From NCBI RefSeq assembly GCF_905220415.1, contig NC_059546.1, forward strand, positions 8,556,001 to 8,620,000: a stretch of DNA of 64,000 bases, written 5' to 3'. Source of the stretch: Colias croceus (Eukaryota; Arthropoda; Insecta; Lepidoptera; Pieridae). The notes under the pieces are model-generated. The model saw only the letters and a list, made by a program, of their open reading frames with translations. It had not been told where the DNA came from and made no database searches. A program made the position numbers and the translations under genes. This document shows, in pieces, positions 25,238 through 38,179 of this stretch; positions within the stretch are counted from its first letter, which is position 1; each line of letters starts with the position of its first letter.

Positions 25238-27283
25238 GGGCCACTTACAAAACATACACCAATAAAATAACAGATATACAAGATACAAATATATATATAG
25301 CTAAGTGTTGTTTTACTAAAAATGTTGCCACGGCTTGTTAACGGACAAAAATAAAAGAAAAATATACAATTTATTCAAATGACTAAATGACTATTTTGAT
25401 AATTAACAAAATAAATCTTAGTTAAAAAAAAATACATATTTAATTTTAATACAACTGCAGACTACATTAAAATAAAATTCATTAAAATATAAACATTTAA
25501 ATTCATAAAAATCAGTAGGGAATATAAAATATAACTTAATCCACATTTAAAAAATTAATATCACAGCAAAATAAATAGGCACATTTAATACAATAAGCAG
25601 GTAGGTAATTAATTATAATCTGACTAATATGTACATTAATCCATTAGTCTAAACAATAAAACGTAAATTTCAACTACAATTAAAAACCAATTATTAACAG
25701 TTATTAACAGTGTAAATAATGTATATGACAATGTAAATAGAGTAAACCAATAAAAATAAAATCAATAGTAAACACAAGGCAAACACACAAGGCAATCATG
25801 AAACAAATGAAGCAACAACATTATTTTTGAATTATATTTATGTTATAACTAAATTTGTAATAGTCACGTGCGTTCATATACAAATGTGCTGACTGAGGTA
25901 TCTGTATAATGTATTTTATATTATTATGTAAATTTTGTCCAATTCCATTCAAATTCTAATCATCCTTATTTTATATTCGTGACCATATGCGTGTAATTGT
26001 TGCGGATTCTAAAAGACAACGTGAGTCGCTTACTTGCTTACCATTACGTAAAACCACTTAGCTCTATCTATATAGAAAATCTGTACTATTCAATGTATTA
26101 AGAATTTTAGTGCAAATATATTAAGTTCCAAAGTCTATTGATACCGAGTTAGTTACCTCAGGGTAATGAAATCGCTACATTGTTCAAAATTCTCAAATAA
26201 GCCGCGGCACTCGTGAAATAGTTAAGACGTCGTTAACACAATGACTACGGCACAAAATTAGCCTCAAGCCCCATTGTTTGCAAGTCGTATCCTGGGGCCT
26301 TTGAAAAATGATTATCGTCAAAGTTTCTTGGCCATCATAAAATTTTAGGGCACCCGCGCCCTCTAATGAAACCAGCTCCAAAGTTACAGCTTTCCGATGA
26401 AATTTCGTATCATTTATTATACGCCTGTCTTTGTCATGTAAAACTGTAGTGCTTGATAAATGTATGGTTAGGTATGCTTTGTTAGGGGGCTGTAGTTATT
26501 TTAGTAAACGTTAGTAGTTTTAACATTATTCAAATAAATTCAGGTCCAAGCTTTAAAGGCAGTAGGTATACTCGTACAATTAGCCACTGTCATTTCACCG
26601 TTTTAAATTACTCTTTAAATAAATATTTTTCCATAGTTTACTTTTACTGGTAAAACAAATAACTGCAACCATTAAAACTTTTCGTTTTTAATTTCATTTT
26701 AATAAATACTGCACACAGTTTACAAACTTCGTAATAACTGTTACTGTATCATTAAAATCGTGTTCTTTACTTTTAAACCAAAAATAATTTAATTAATTCA
26801 ATTATATACACCAGAGCTTTTTATTAAAATCCACATATAACAAGGTTTATTTTTCGAGCTCAAAAATAATTGGGATTTTATTTTTAGGTAAAACGAAACG
26901 TGACAGAAAGTCTCTTTATTAAAATGACGATCAAAGGGAAAAAACACGTTACATCGACTTCAAAGTAGCTTTATGAAACCTTATAGACTGTCTCGTGAAC
27001 TTTGTCTGGTTTTCAAATTAATACCCAAGATTATGAGTTATTTAATTATTATTTGAGAAATGAGTGATTTTGGTATAACATTTTCATGTTTTCTTTTACG
27101 CAAAAATTAAAAGCCAAGTCGCGTTCTAGCATACATTCCTTACCAATCAGGATTGCCTGGAAGAGATTGCTTTTGAGCAATAAGGCCGCCTTTTAGTACG
27201 TATACGGTATATGCCGTGTGTTTTCATTGTATCTAATTATAGTATAGCTTATTTATTTTTGGTATATTATGTACAATCCATAG

Positions 27284-27469
27284 TCCATACTATTAATATT
27301 ATAAATGCGAAAGTAACTCTATCTGTCTGTCTGTTACTCAATCACGCATAAACTAATGAACCAATTTGCATGAAATTTGGTATGGAGATATTTTGATACC
27401 CGGTAAAGGACAAAGGCTACCTTTTATTGTGAAATATGTACCTCGGGCGAAGCCGGGCCGGACAACTAG
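27284..27469 (+). mobile_element. Helitron-like element (AATGCGAAAGTAACT type)
   Basis: TCCATACTATTAATATTATA head with a CTGTCTGTCTGTT tract, CAATTTGCATGAAATTTGGT core, CTCGGGCGAAGCCGGGCCGG tail, CTAG|T end. Confidence 0.85.
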
Positions 27470-30400
27470 TAAAGAATATATAAATAAATAAATAAAATAT
27501 AGGCACCATACATAGGATGCTGGTAGCTCGTTGCATAAGAGTTACAATGCTATGAAATACATATAAAAGATTTAAGAAAAAGTGTAAATACAATGTTTCT
27601 AATGATAGGTAGAAATGGCTCTACATAAACCGTCTAGAACCATTTTAAAGCCTCATATTTTCAGTACATTCGAGACTTTTAATATGTTCCTGATCCAATT
27701 CCTAATATAGAGTTAATAACTGGATGTCGAGCGCCATCTGGCATGTTCCAAGCCACAGAATGAATTGTATCTTGCCAATATTCGGCGTTCGTTTGGATTT
27801 GTTATTGCCATTCCTGGTCTAATGGCGGGAAAAGTTACGTTATGGATTATAGGTACTTCGTTCCTATTGGATTAGGAATTGTTAAAAATGTTTTGTTTAA
27901 GGAATTATTGTTCGTCAGAATAAAGTGTTGTTTGGTTTATATTGGGCATAATATTGTGAAGACGTCAGCTATGTTTCTATGTTTACGACACGCTCAATAT
28001 AAATATAAAGTAATGAAAATATTTTATATTATTCGTCTGATACGAATTATTAAACACATTAAAACTTAATAGGTTAATTTTAATAATTAAAGTCCGATTA
28101 CGATATGATAACAACAGCGAGAATAATTGTACCAATAAAACAAAATAGACATCAAATACAATTAATGCGTCAGTTGAAATAATACAATAATGATTTGATC
28201 GGAACATTTCATGAAACAAAAACGTTATCCTGTTAAAATATATAAATTGTAAATAAGCTCTAACTAAAGAGATATTAAAAATATTCCTAAAGTAATAATC
28301 TGTTAATCCGGATACTATACAAAATACATAGACTACCGATATTCTAGATAAGATACGATTTTTAAAAACAACTCTATAAATCCTCTACGGCGACTGAAAG
28401 CGTGGCAGCTCATTACGTCTTAATGAATTATTCATTCCTCCCACCGACCCACTGGCCTAATCTTTGAGCATTTGGCTCAAAGAATTAGAGACGACAGGAT
28501 GGAGCACCTCGTGTACTTTTATCCACAAGTTTGCTGTAGTCTTAACGTTAATGCAGACTTGGTATGCTTGTGATAGTCTTGACGCGTACTAGTTGAAGAA
28601 TTATTGTATGTATATTTTTTTCTATTAGTTTTAATTATTTTTTAATGTAGCCCGATATACACACATCAACAAAGTCTAGGGATATTTTATAATGTACGAA
28701 TATCTAAATTATATTCGTACAATACATAGTATTGTATTTAGATCATTACAATATCAATTAAAATTGTTAGCTAATTCTTCTCAATAATAATAATCAACGA
28801 TTAAGCAACTACCTATTACTGATCCCCATCATAACTTAACATGTAGTAATTGCTTATAAACTAAAAAAACTTAATCGGATAACCTAATATGCGTTATCTA
28901 GTTCTCATACATCCATGCATTGGCCCGTCTTGCTGTTTCACTTTTGTAGGCCGTGTAAACAGAATCTTAGCGTGATTAGACCTTTTGTAGGCTTCGGAGC
29001 TTTGATGAACTGTTCTAAATCGAGTTTATGAATAACTGAATGAGTATCCGTTGATAACTTCCTTTTATGTAAGCTTACCGTGTCGAATTATTATGTGATC
29101 TTTGCACCTTAGAGAGCGCTAATTTAGGAGATGTATTTAATAGAGTATTAAGGGCCGGTTACACTACTTGCTGATACTATAAGCCTCATAGCACATATAA
29201 TTATTATATTCATACATTATGTCACTATCTGTCTGATAACTTTCACAGGATAATTACTAAGAAAACTGTGAAATCAGAAGTAAACATTTTTTTACATCCT
29301 GAAGGTAATTTTTATGTAGGTAAACTAAACGGTTTCAACTTTGCTATTTTCTGCATGACGAAAAATAGGTATCCTAGATGTTAGATTGCCCCATCTTATA
29401 TTAAAAATGGTTAGCCTTTGTGAAGATATAAACAGTTCTTTCGCTAATCCTTATAAATCTTGCTGGCATCGTGCTACCGCCTCTCATAAATCCCAAACGT
29501 GCTGCATTCCCAGGAAATGTTCCATTATAATGTGTCCATGAGATTTATTTTCACACTACTTTGATAACAATTGTATGTACATATAATAAACCTAAGATTA
29601 CATCTAATAAAAACATAATATATTATGATAAAGGTGCATCACACCACATGGAAAAGACAACTAAAGCTTGCTTTATACTGTGACATCGTAGTACCCAAAA
29701 AATACGAATAAGAACTGGTTATTTTTATTTAATAAAAATTATCAATATATTTATTCACATTTGGAATATATTTTATAATTTGGTGCTAATAATTTGATCT
29801 GTTAAAATGAAACGATGTCATTTTAATGCTATTAGCATGCTGTTCGAAAATAATTTGAATTAATATGTTATATAAATCGGCTTATTTTTATTAAAATAAT
29901 ACGGGATAAATATAGGTAACATAACATTATTATATTTTGTTGTTATGAATAATTATAACTAAATATACGAAGTTAAATTAAATGACTTAGCGTATCATGT
30001 TAATTTCGTGTTAAGTGCAATTAATTTGTATGATTTACTGAAATATGGTAAACCTATAAAATACATTTTAAAGCATAAAATAAAACACCGTTTAGAAGCA
30101 TTTTTCTATATTATGCCCTCGTTATCGTAAGGTTATCTTAAAAACCCACAATTATTAATAATGTTTGTATAAATCACTTAAAATTAACCCTAGTAAACAC
30201 TATACAAGCTAAAATCAATCAATCCGTTTACACTACAGAGCGTGCCAAAGAATTGACACAGTATATTACACTCAACAAACAATCATTTTTCAGGTACAAA
30301 AAAACGGGTATAAAATGTCAGTTCCCAGCCTTAGGCAACCTTGGGTTCATTTTTTCTCATACAACCAATGCTTATTTATACCTTTCGTATTTACCCTGCC

Positions 30401-32008
30401 CATATTTACCCGTCGAATATCGTACAATCAACATACTTAGACCCTAATATATTCCAGTACTGGTGTAAGCCACTTGAAAAGATCGTTATTTCCCAGATAT
30501 TAGATTGTATCTGAATTATTTATTTCTTGCTTACTTTATATTTTGCTTGCTTTATATTTTGTTTATATTTAAGCACTTAAGGGATGGTCGTTCAAGGTGT
30601 AATAAAAACACTGTTTTTGGTAAATTTATGTAAATTTTGTTTCAAAGAAACATTTTTTTAATTGTTTAATCAAATGTTTGTGGTTTACTTATTACATATA
30701 GATCGTATCAGAAAGATTCTCAGTCTAAACCTATAGAAATAGTTGTACCTTATGGTGTAATAGCTAGAGTTTTATGTAAATGGCGTTATGTTAAACACTA
30801 TCTCATGTATTTTAATTTAACGATTGCTAAATATTAACTGTATGCTTGTAGAGTTCATTCTATTTTTACGATCGTGACCATTGCTAAAAAAATAAACAGT
30901 ATCCCGCAACTTAACAAACTAACCACGGAACATTCTGCTAAATTCTGGAACATTCTAAATACCTACGTGAGGACGTTTAAGCTCACGAGGCAGTTTCAGT
31001 CCGGCCTTTGCGGTTTTATGCGGAGCCTTTGGCGCCCTTTGTGAGTGTCAATAGCTTTTGAAGCAACGCTCGGGCTATTTTTTAGTGCCAATATAGAAAA
31101 ATAATTATTGTGAGAATAAAATAAAAATGTTAATCATGGAAATAGTGCTCGAAGTAGTTAGTGAGTAAATTAATAAAAAAAAATACTGTCTAATGTCTTT
31201 TTGTTGTGCAAAAACTGATATTTATTTACAACTTCTACAAAAGCGCTATAAAAATTCAGTCAGTCATAAAGTAGATTATTACCATTTGAATGTTTGTGTC
31301 CTTGAGAAACGACGTTAAAAGAAAAATCTTTATATCTTGTTGATTTAAATTAGATTAAACTTTAAGAATCAGACGTCTGTTACCAAAATTTCATTCACTA
31401 ATCGAAAACTACAAACCCGTGGAACTGGAGTAAAAGCTACGTCAAGAGTTACAAGTAATATGAAATAAATAAACATCTATTTAAAATTCAAACAAACATA
31501 CGAACCGAGACATAAGTTGCGAAATTATTCATCCAATTACATTACATTATCCAAACATTATTCTCTTGTGAATAACCTTTTTTACAAAAAAATGCAGCTT
31601 TCGACTAAAGCAATCTTTCTCAAGGGATTCATATCGATTATAGAGAGTTGGCAAGTGTCCATTTGCGAATTGCTAACGTTGAAAAATATTGTTCAGCTAT
31701 GAGCAAAGCCAAATTTAATTTGGGATTCGCGATTGATTTTTGGTGTTTCGTCTGCATTTTAATCCACTCAATTACGGGAATGGAAAACGGATTATGCTGC
31801 GTTTTCATTGTTGCTTATTTTGTTGAATGATTGATTTGCTTTTATGTTTTATACAATTTGGAGATATATTAAAGTTCAGATGTAGTATTTGACTTCATTT
31901 TTAAAATTATTGCAGATACGGTATGAAATTGTAGCAGCTCTGTTTATTCGGGCCTTGCACAATTTATAAATAGAGACAACGTTATTGAGCTTGACTTTCT
32001 CTAAATTT

Positions 32009-32036
32009 ATAACTTTAATTTATGAATTAAAGTTAT
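32009..32036. repeat. 12-bp perfect inverted repeat, 4-nt loop
   Basis: ATAACTTTAATT, loop TATG, AATTAAAGTTAT; purely AT-rich apart from two G/C bases. Confidence 0.8.
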
Positions 32037-33179
32037 ATAATTAAATCAATGGCAAAATTTGCTTAAAAACTGATTGTATCGACTTTCATTCCATTATTTT
32101 TATTTCGTTATTTCTTCGTTCATAAACATAAAGTGACTAAGTAATTCTTGAATAATGTAAATTAATCAAGATTAAAATGGTTTAAGCGTGTTTTCTTTTT
32201 CTAATACAAATGTAGGCACTTATTTTAATCTCGGATCAAGTCTGGACGTTTGAAAGCCACTCCATTTTCGCTTATTCGACGAGTTTTGTGTTCGCCATTT
32301 CTAAAAACGTTCAAGATCGGTTGTTTTGTTGCAATGATGTTCGTCGATTTTTTGTTTTTGTGAAATAAATTCTTTTATCTGCTTTTCTTCTAGGGAAAAA
32401 TGCAATGGAAATATGGCGTATTTGTTTCTACATCTTTTTTTCACATTAACTCCTTTCTTATGTGTTTCATAGAATTAGAAGTAGTCACATGACACATCCA
32501 AGGCAACTTTCACTGGAGTAGTTGTGCGAATTTCGTTGAAATTTCCAAAGTTTGATCTGAAAATAAATAAAAAAAGTCCTTAATACAAATGCGTATTATA
32601 AGTTATATCTATAACTAGTAGAAACTGAAGTTAATTTGAATCTTATAATTTTTGTGGAACAAATTGTTAGACACTCGTAATTTATCCGACGAGTTAGACT
32701 AACGCCCACGCAACTGGGCCGCTGGTGCCAGCCAATGATATTATATATAGAAACAAGGTGCCAGCGCTCTGACCATCATTTTTATTTTTGTGATTGCGTT
32801 CTAAGTCCCCTGGACCAATACAAACAAATGACCCAATATTTTATATCAGCATCTCCCGGCTTATAAGAAAATAATTATAATCATATCACCCACACTATTA
32901 TTATTAAATACACATAACACAGACAGTACAGCATCAAAGGAGAATTTGTGAGATGCATAATAGTTTGTTATAAGTTCAAGGTATAATAAAGGCAACTGTG
33001 CTTCTGGGATTTCAAACTTACCGCCTCTTAGTTCATTAACAATGTTAATAGTTACTACAAAAGTTTACCATAGGTACAAGGCTAGGGATTACGGGCGAAA
33101 CGTAATTCGGTGATTTTGCTGAAACAAAATCAATATTAAGGTTTTTGTATACGTTTAGACTGGATGTTACAGATCACTA

Positions 33180-33360
33180 CATAGTATAAAACAAAGTCGC
33201 TTTAACTGCCACTATATCCCTATGTATGCTTAAATCTTTAAAACAACGCAAGGGATTTTTAAAGCAGTTTTTTTAATAGATACGAGTGGTTCAAGAGGAA
33301 GTTTCATGTATAAAAGTTTTACCAAAACCAAAGCGGGCGAAGCCGCGGGCGGAAAGCTAG
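33180..33360 (+). mobile_element. Helitron-like element (ATAAAACAAAGTCGC-head type)
   Basis: CATAGTATAAAACAAAGTCG head, ATGCTTAAATCTTTAAAAC, and a complete GCGGGCGAAGCCGCGGGCGG tail with AAAGCTAG|T. Same family as the copies near 9.75 and 44.7 kb. Confidence 0.83.
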
Positions 33361-33720
33361 TTGTATAAACAGGATGCCGTTTTATATAACAAGTTGAAAT
33401 TGGTCTAAGCGTCTGCTTATTTCACATATTACTTTGAGGAAGATAAAAACACTATCATACAATATTTATTTAAGATAAACACTGACCCACTTAGTGTAGA
33501 GAAACAAGTATAAATCAAGACGATACGTCCCATCCGTCCCCTGTGTATAATATTTGTACGAATACAGGCTGATTGTATGTAACAGAAGCCAATTGACACG
33601 ATCTTGAAGTTTAGGCAGGAAACAGTGCGATCGAAGTGAGCTCAAACTCGACTGGTTGGCATGTATTTATTGTGACAAATTCTTATTTGTAAACGTAGAA
33701 GGCAAGTTTTTGATTGAATA

Positions 33721-33946
33721 TCCTACTAATATTATAAATGTGAAAGCTTGTGAGGATGAATGGATGGATGTTTGTTACTCTTTCACGCAAATATTACTGA
33801 ACCGATTACAATCAAATCTGGTATGTAGGTAGACGAAGACCCAGAATAAGACATATAGACTATTTTTATCTCGAAAATCTCACAGGAACGGGAACTATGC
33901 GGGTTATCCTTTGAAAACGCGGGCTAATCCGCGGGCGGAAATCTAG
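33721..33946 (+). mobile_element. Helitron-like element (TCCTACTAATATTATAAATG type)
   Basis: Intact TC start and a CTAG end followed by A. Core GTTACTCTTTCACGCAAATA and GGAACGGGAACTATGCGGG, tail AATCCGCGGGCGGAAATCTAG. Only ~360 bp from the previous element. Confidence 0.8.
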
Positions 33947-34207
33947 ATCATAAAACTACAATGTCAATATATCGAGGCCTCAAATTGTTGTAGACGGACC
34001 GGATTGCTTAAGTTGTGATATAATCTGTGGCAGTAAGATTAGAGTTAATAGAAAATAATGAAAACAAACATACTAAGCTGACCCAGTTTAATAGAACAAG
34101 ACAAAGGTACGATTACAAGCGCCGTTATTAATATAAGTACACATTTGGCGTATAAGCCAATACCGAGATGCGATAATTCTTGTGGTAGGTATTTGTTATA
34201 TTTTATA

Positions 34208-34400
34208 CTAGCTGTTCCGCGCGGTTTCACCCGCATTGCGCCGTTCCTGTTGGTCTTAGCGTGATGATAGAAAATAACCTTCCACGATAAATGGGCTATC
34301 TAACACCGAAAGAATTTTTCAAATCGGACCAGTAGTTCCCGAGATTAGCGCGTTCAAACAAACAAACAAACTCTTCAGCTTTATGATATTATAGTATAGA
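34208..34400 (-). mobile_element. Helitron-like element (AAGCTGAAGAG-head type)
   Basis: On the plus strand it runs CTAGCTGTTCCGCGCGGTTT to the reverse of TCTATACTATAATATCATAA. It shares GAACGCGCTAATCTCGGGAA and the GGCTATCTAACACCGAAA segment (reverse) with the copies at 3.5 and 48.2 kb. Confidence 0.82.
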
Positions 34401-34761
34401 ATACGGATCACGAACTTATGAAAACGTTTGATTAATTTTAAAAACAATCAGTTTATAATTTACCTAAATTCTCGTATTTTAGAAGTAGGTAGGTATGTAC
34501 TTTGTAACATAAATCAAATAATTTGTAACAAATAAAAAATATCTACTACATATTTAAATCTTGAAAATTAATAAGTGTGGATAAGTAGGTAATTCAAGAA
34601 AAACGTGTTTTCAAAAGAAGTAGGTACCTTTATAAAATGAAGATAGTTTTTATAAAATGGCGATCTCTATTTTGTTTTGTGTTCTATTAAAAATAGTTTG
34701 CAATATATGTATATATCGCTAGTCTATACATATAGTACAAATACCTTACCCCTCATATTTA

Positions 34762-34785
34762 CCCTTCTACAATCTGTAGAAGGGT
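34762..34785. repeat. Inverted repeat at the 5' junction of Helitron-like copy B
   Basis: CCCTTCTAC, loop AATCT, GTAGAAGGG, extended by A/T to 10 bp per arm. The right arm belongs to the element and the left arm to flanking DNA. Confidence 0.85.
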
Positions 34786-35217
34786 CAATTCTGTACATTG
34801 AAAATATTGAAAAAATAAATACCAGGGGGTGTTACTGGATCGATACCAAACCCAAATATGTGTTTAAAAAAATTTTTGTCTGTCTGTCTGTCTGTATGTT
34901 CAGGCATCACGTGAAAACTAACGGTTCGATTTCGATGAAACTTGGTATAATTATACCTTATTATCCTGGGCGAAAAATAGGATACTTTTTATCCTGAAAA
35001 AATACGTAGAAAAAAATTAATCTTAATTTTTCAGTTTTATCCATAGACGTTGTTCTGTAGAACCGCGAACACACGTTGCGTGTTATTATAGGCCTAGCCG
35101 TATTTGGGTCCAATAGATATTTATAAGATATCATTGTCAGAGTTACTCAAAATGGAGAAATAAACCATCCACGCGAAGACCGACATCCCCGCGGACGGAG
35201 TCGCGGGCGGAAGCTAG
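34771..35217 (+). mobile_element. Helitron-like element, long type, copy B
   Basis: Near-identical to copy A at 15927-16407 from AATCTGTAGAAGGGTCAATT to the CGGAAGCTAG|T end. The first ~15 bases of copy A are absent. They are replaced by flanking DNA that forms a perfect 10-bp inverted repeat with the element's own start (34762-34785). The 106-codon frame starting at 34677 is read through this element and its left flank and is not a gene. Confidence 0.83.
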
Positions 35218-36902
35218 TTATTAATATTAATAGTTCGATCTAAACTAACGTTATAGGTACCTAAGCTTTGCATAAAGCTGTAGCCATATTTAATTTATTA
35301 GCTTTTTAATAGCATAAATTATTTCAATGTAGGATTCAATAGGTACTATTAATAGTTAAAATTAACCGCATTCGTATAATTTAAACAAGTAAAACCTTTA
35401 TTTATGAAATTATGCCTTATCTTATGCTTTTTTTGACTTTCACATATCTAGGTAGGTATAAGTAATTTTCCTTTCAGTATTCCAATAATATTTCATAACT
35501 ACTAATATTACCGAGGTATTACGTTTCACAAAACAAATAAAGTATCAGTAAAATCTCATTAGATATTAGGTTATTTATACTTTGTTCATTTTTGCGTTAT
35601 ACTCACATAGACAGACAAAACCGCACTTAATTATATTCCTATCCGATATCGGCTATGGAATATTCTAGAACCACATTTACAAGCGATATATCAGCAAACC
35701 CAGTATAAGCAGTGTTCAAAATAAAAAGCCTCTTCTCTTAAAGGGACAAATCCTTGACGGGATGTATTATGTCGAACCCGGGACCCTCGTCAAGTGACGT
35801 TAACCAAGCCGTTAGACCTTTAAAACCGACATTGGCATTTTATTGTTTTTTTTTTTTTTATTCTATACACATACTTTTTTCATTATGACGCGTTTAAACG
35901 ACGTTTTAAAGTTCTTGGTTGGTTCTGGGTTTAGAGCGATTGATTTTCGTTGCGTAAATTTCAATTTAAACTTTAGTCAGTTGTGATAAGTGTCACAAAA
36001 AATCTTTCGAAAAAAAAATGAATTTATTATATGAAAAGTCCCACTATCACTTTCCATTTATTATATTTTGTTAAACGTGTTTACATATCAATAGTTATAA
36101 GTACACAAATTAAATAAATTTTTTGTTTTTATGTTTAGATAGAATAATTAAATATCTTTTTTATGTCTTCCATTACTAATTGCTTGAACTTGAAGTTAAC
36201 TAGGGATTGTAAATCTTATAAATAAGTAACATAAAGATATTTTCCATTTAACGTGATTTAACTGAGGATAAAAAATGAGATAATATTATTATAAAATATA
36301 CTGAAGAGGGAACAAATTCAGTATTCTGTCCGTAGGTGGCAAATACAACAATTTAGTAGGTACGTGTATGTACACACGTAGCTACTATGCTTCAGATTTG
36401 TCGCACTGCAGCGAGGGGATTTCAATACTTCCAAACAGCTTATTTATTATACACAATTTTGTTTAAACCGACCTACACAATTCATAGAATATTTTATTGC
36501 AACAATGAACATTTGCATATAATTTATATTCTTATTAATACGAACATAGGATAGTGATTCTACAAGTAATTTTAGAATCGAGTGCAAATAACTATTTACA
36601 ATATTTAGACATTACACAGAAGTTACACAGTAATTCACATAATCTCAATTTTTGCTAATATAACTTAAAACAAACTACTTAAGTCAACAAAGAAATAGAT
36701 TCTTAACCAATAATCACTATGCAAACAATCTGTACTGGGTGTCCGTGTGTAGTACTTTACGTAATATTACTTATAATTTTTTCCAAGGCTGATTACATAA
36801 CATGTAGAATTACCAATTATGTATGTAATACTCTGAAGAGATCTGCAAGGTATTACTTCAAGTACCTTGCTTACCAAATTAACAATTCTCTTTTTATTAC
36901 AG

Positions 36903-37081
36903 AGGCTTCTCAGTGGTGGCACCTGAAGTAGCTGTACCAGGGAAGACCACAGCAATCCTGGTGACTCTCCACGGCAGGGCTGGTGATGAGGTGGACCCCC
37001 TGAACGTGACAGTGCGACTCGAAACACAGGACTCCGATAATGACGTGAAGTTGCTTACAAGCGCTAGCCAGATGATTACAG
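36903..37081 (+). CDS. A2M-family gene, exon 2 (MG1-like domain, first half)
   Basis: The acceptor TTTTTATTACAG precedes the exon and the donor G|GTGAGAT closes it in phase 1. Residues 23-82 begin GFSVVAPEVAVPGKTTAILV. That fits the first strands of MG1 in this family, where a [YF]xVxAPxxxxPG pattern opens the mature protein. NVT at 56-58 is a potential N-glycosylation site, consistent with secretion. Codon use is GC-richer than the flanking introns, as expected for real coding sequence. The open frame runs on past the donor to TAA at 37147, but frame continuity with exon 3 supports splicing at 37081. The minus-strand frames over the same bases are shadows. Confidence 0.92.
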
Positions 37082-37969
37082 GTGAGATTTTTATGTGTGA
37101 AGTTCGTGGTATGAAATTGGATTGTTGGATTGAATACCCGTGTCGTTAAGATTGTAAAACTCGTCACGTCACTAGCTTGTAGTCGATTGATTTGAGGAGT
37201 AACACCTATTTCAAAAGTTGATTAATTTTAATAAGTTGGTTTTGAAGAAATATGATAGAGTTGTATTTTTTTGCATTTCCATTTATCTATTAACTAACGA
37301 TTTCATTTCATATAACCTACTCAATCAATAATAATAGGCGAAACTGGTAGTAAGACGTCCCATTTTACAAAATAGCGGAGAGGCAATGTTACCTTCCTCT
37401 ATAGGGATAGAAAAGCACTTTCATAATATTATGCCATCAGCAGCTACCTATGCATCGTTTTTAGTAATTGAATGATATTTTCAGGTTAAATGTGAGGTAT
37501 ACTAAACTGATAAACGACTATATTATCTAAGTAACATAGAATGAAAGTATAAAGCATCCTTATCGCGTGTAAAACTAAACCCATACATGTTTTTTATAAA
37601 CATATTTATAGTCATTTATAAACTACCCTAATGGAAGTACAAATTAACCAGAAATACCATTGCAATCCATTTGAATAGGCAAATGCTCTTTTCATACATT
37701 CGCCAAGTGTATATTTCTCTTATTTTCAAATAGTTTTGTAAGGTCATTTTAAGTTTTCTGCCAATAGATATCGGATGTAGGAAAATTGTTTTGCATTCAG
37801 AAATATAAACATGCATCGGAGGTGTTTCCTTTTCACGTATTGAATTGAAGTAATGCCAAGTTTCTTGTATGTCTTTGAAAGTTTTTTTATTTATTTGACT
37901 GCTTTTATAATAGAGTAAAATTTTGAATTGAAAAGTATATAATATTTTTAATTAATTATGTCAAGAAAA

Positions 37970-38179
37970 TCTATACTTAATATTATAAAGCTGAAGTTTG
38001 TTTGTTTGTTTGAACGCGCTTATCTCAACTACTACTGATACGAACTACTGGTTCGCATTGAAAAAATCTTTCAGTGTTAGATAGCCCATTCATCGAGGAA
38101 TAATCATCATAGGCTATAATCATCACGCTAAAACCAACAGGAGCGGAGGCAGGTGGATGAAACCGCGGAGCGCAACTAG
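37970..38179 (+). mobile_element. Helitron-like element (AAGCTGAAG-head type)
   Basis: TCTATACTTAATATTATAAA head, GAACGCGCTTATCTC, GTGTTAGATAGCCCATTCAT and a tail with GATGAAACCGCGGAGCGCAA and CTAG|T. Confidence 0.82.

Larger units (their letters stand above)
23514..36902 (+). other. Intron 1 of the A2M-family gene
   Basis: A 13.4-kb intron bounded by AC|GTAAGTA and TTATTACAG. It contains Helitron-like copies at 27.3, 33.2, 33.7, 34.2 and 34.8 kb, a (TTTA)n tract at 25.2 kb and a relic of a common lepidopteran repeat near 23.7 kb. No nested gene was recognised. Three patches of more balanced base composition (26.2-26.4, 28.4-28.6 and 30.96-31.1 kb) are not explained by repeats I know. Confidence 0.8.

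Noticed and set aside
26193..26381. Minus-strand 62-codon frame (MELVSLEGAGALKFYDGQET)
   Set aside because: Protein-like in parts but without recognisable family, splice sites or context; probably chance in a GC-richer patch.
34677..34997. 106-codon plus-strand frame, the longest in the window
   Set aside because: It runs through Helitron-like copy B, including the (GTCT)n tract, and copy A breaks the same frame. It has no protein resemblance.
35760..35830. tRNA-like words on the minus strand (GGTCTAACGGCTTGGTTAACG and GGGTTCGAC)
   Set aside because: The A-box and B-box are imperfect and no cloverleaf can be drawn. At most a tRNA-derived SINE relic.
36767..37167. Several frames on both strands overlapping exon 2
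   Set aside because: Shadows of the real exon in other frames; the spliced plus-strand frame alone joins exon 1 and exon 3 in phase.
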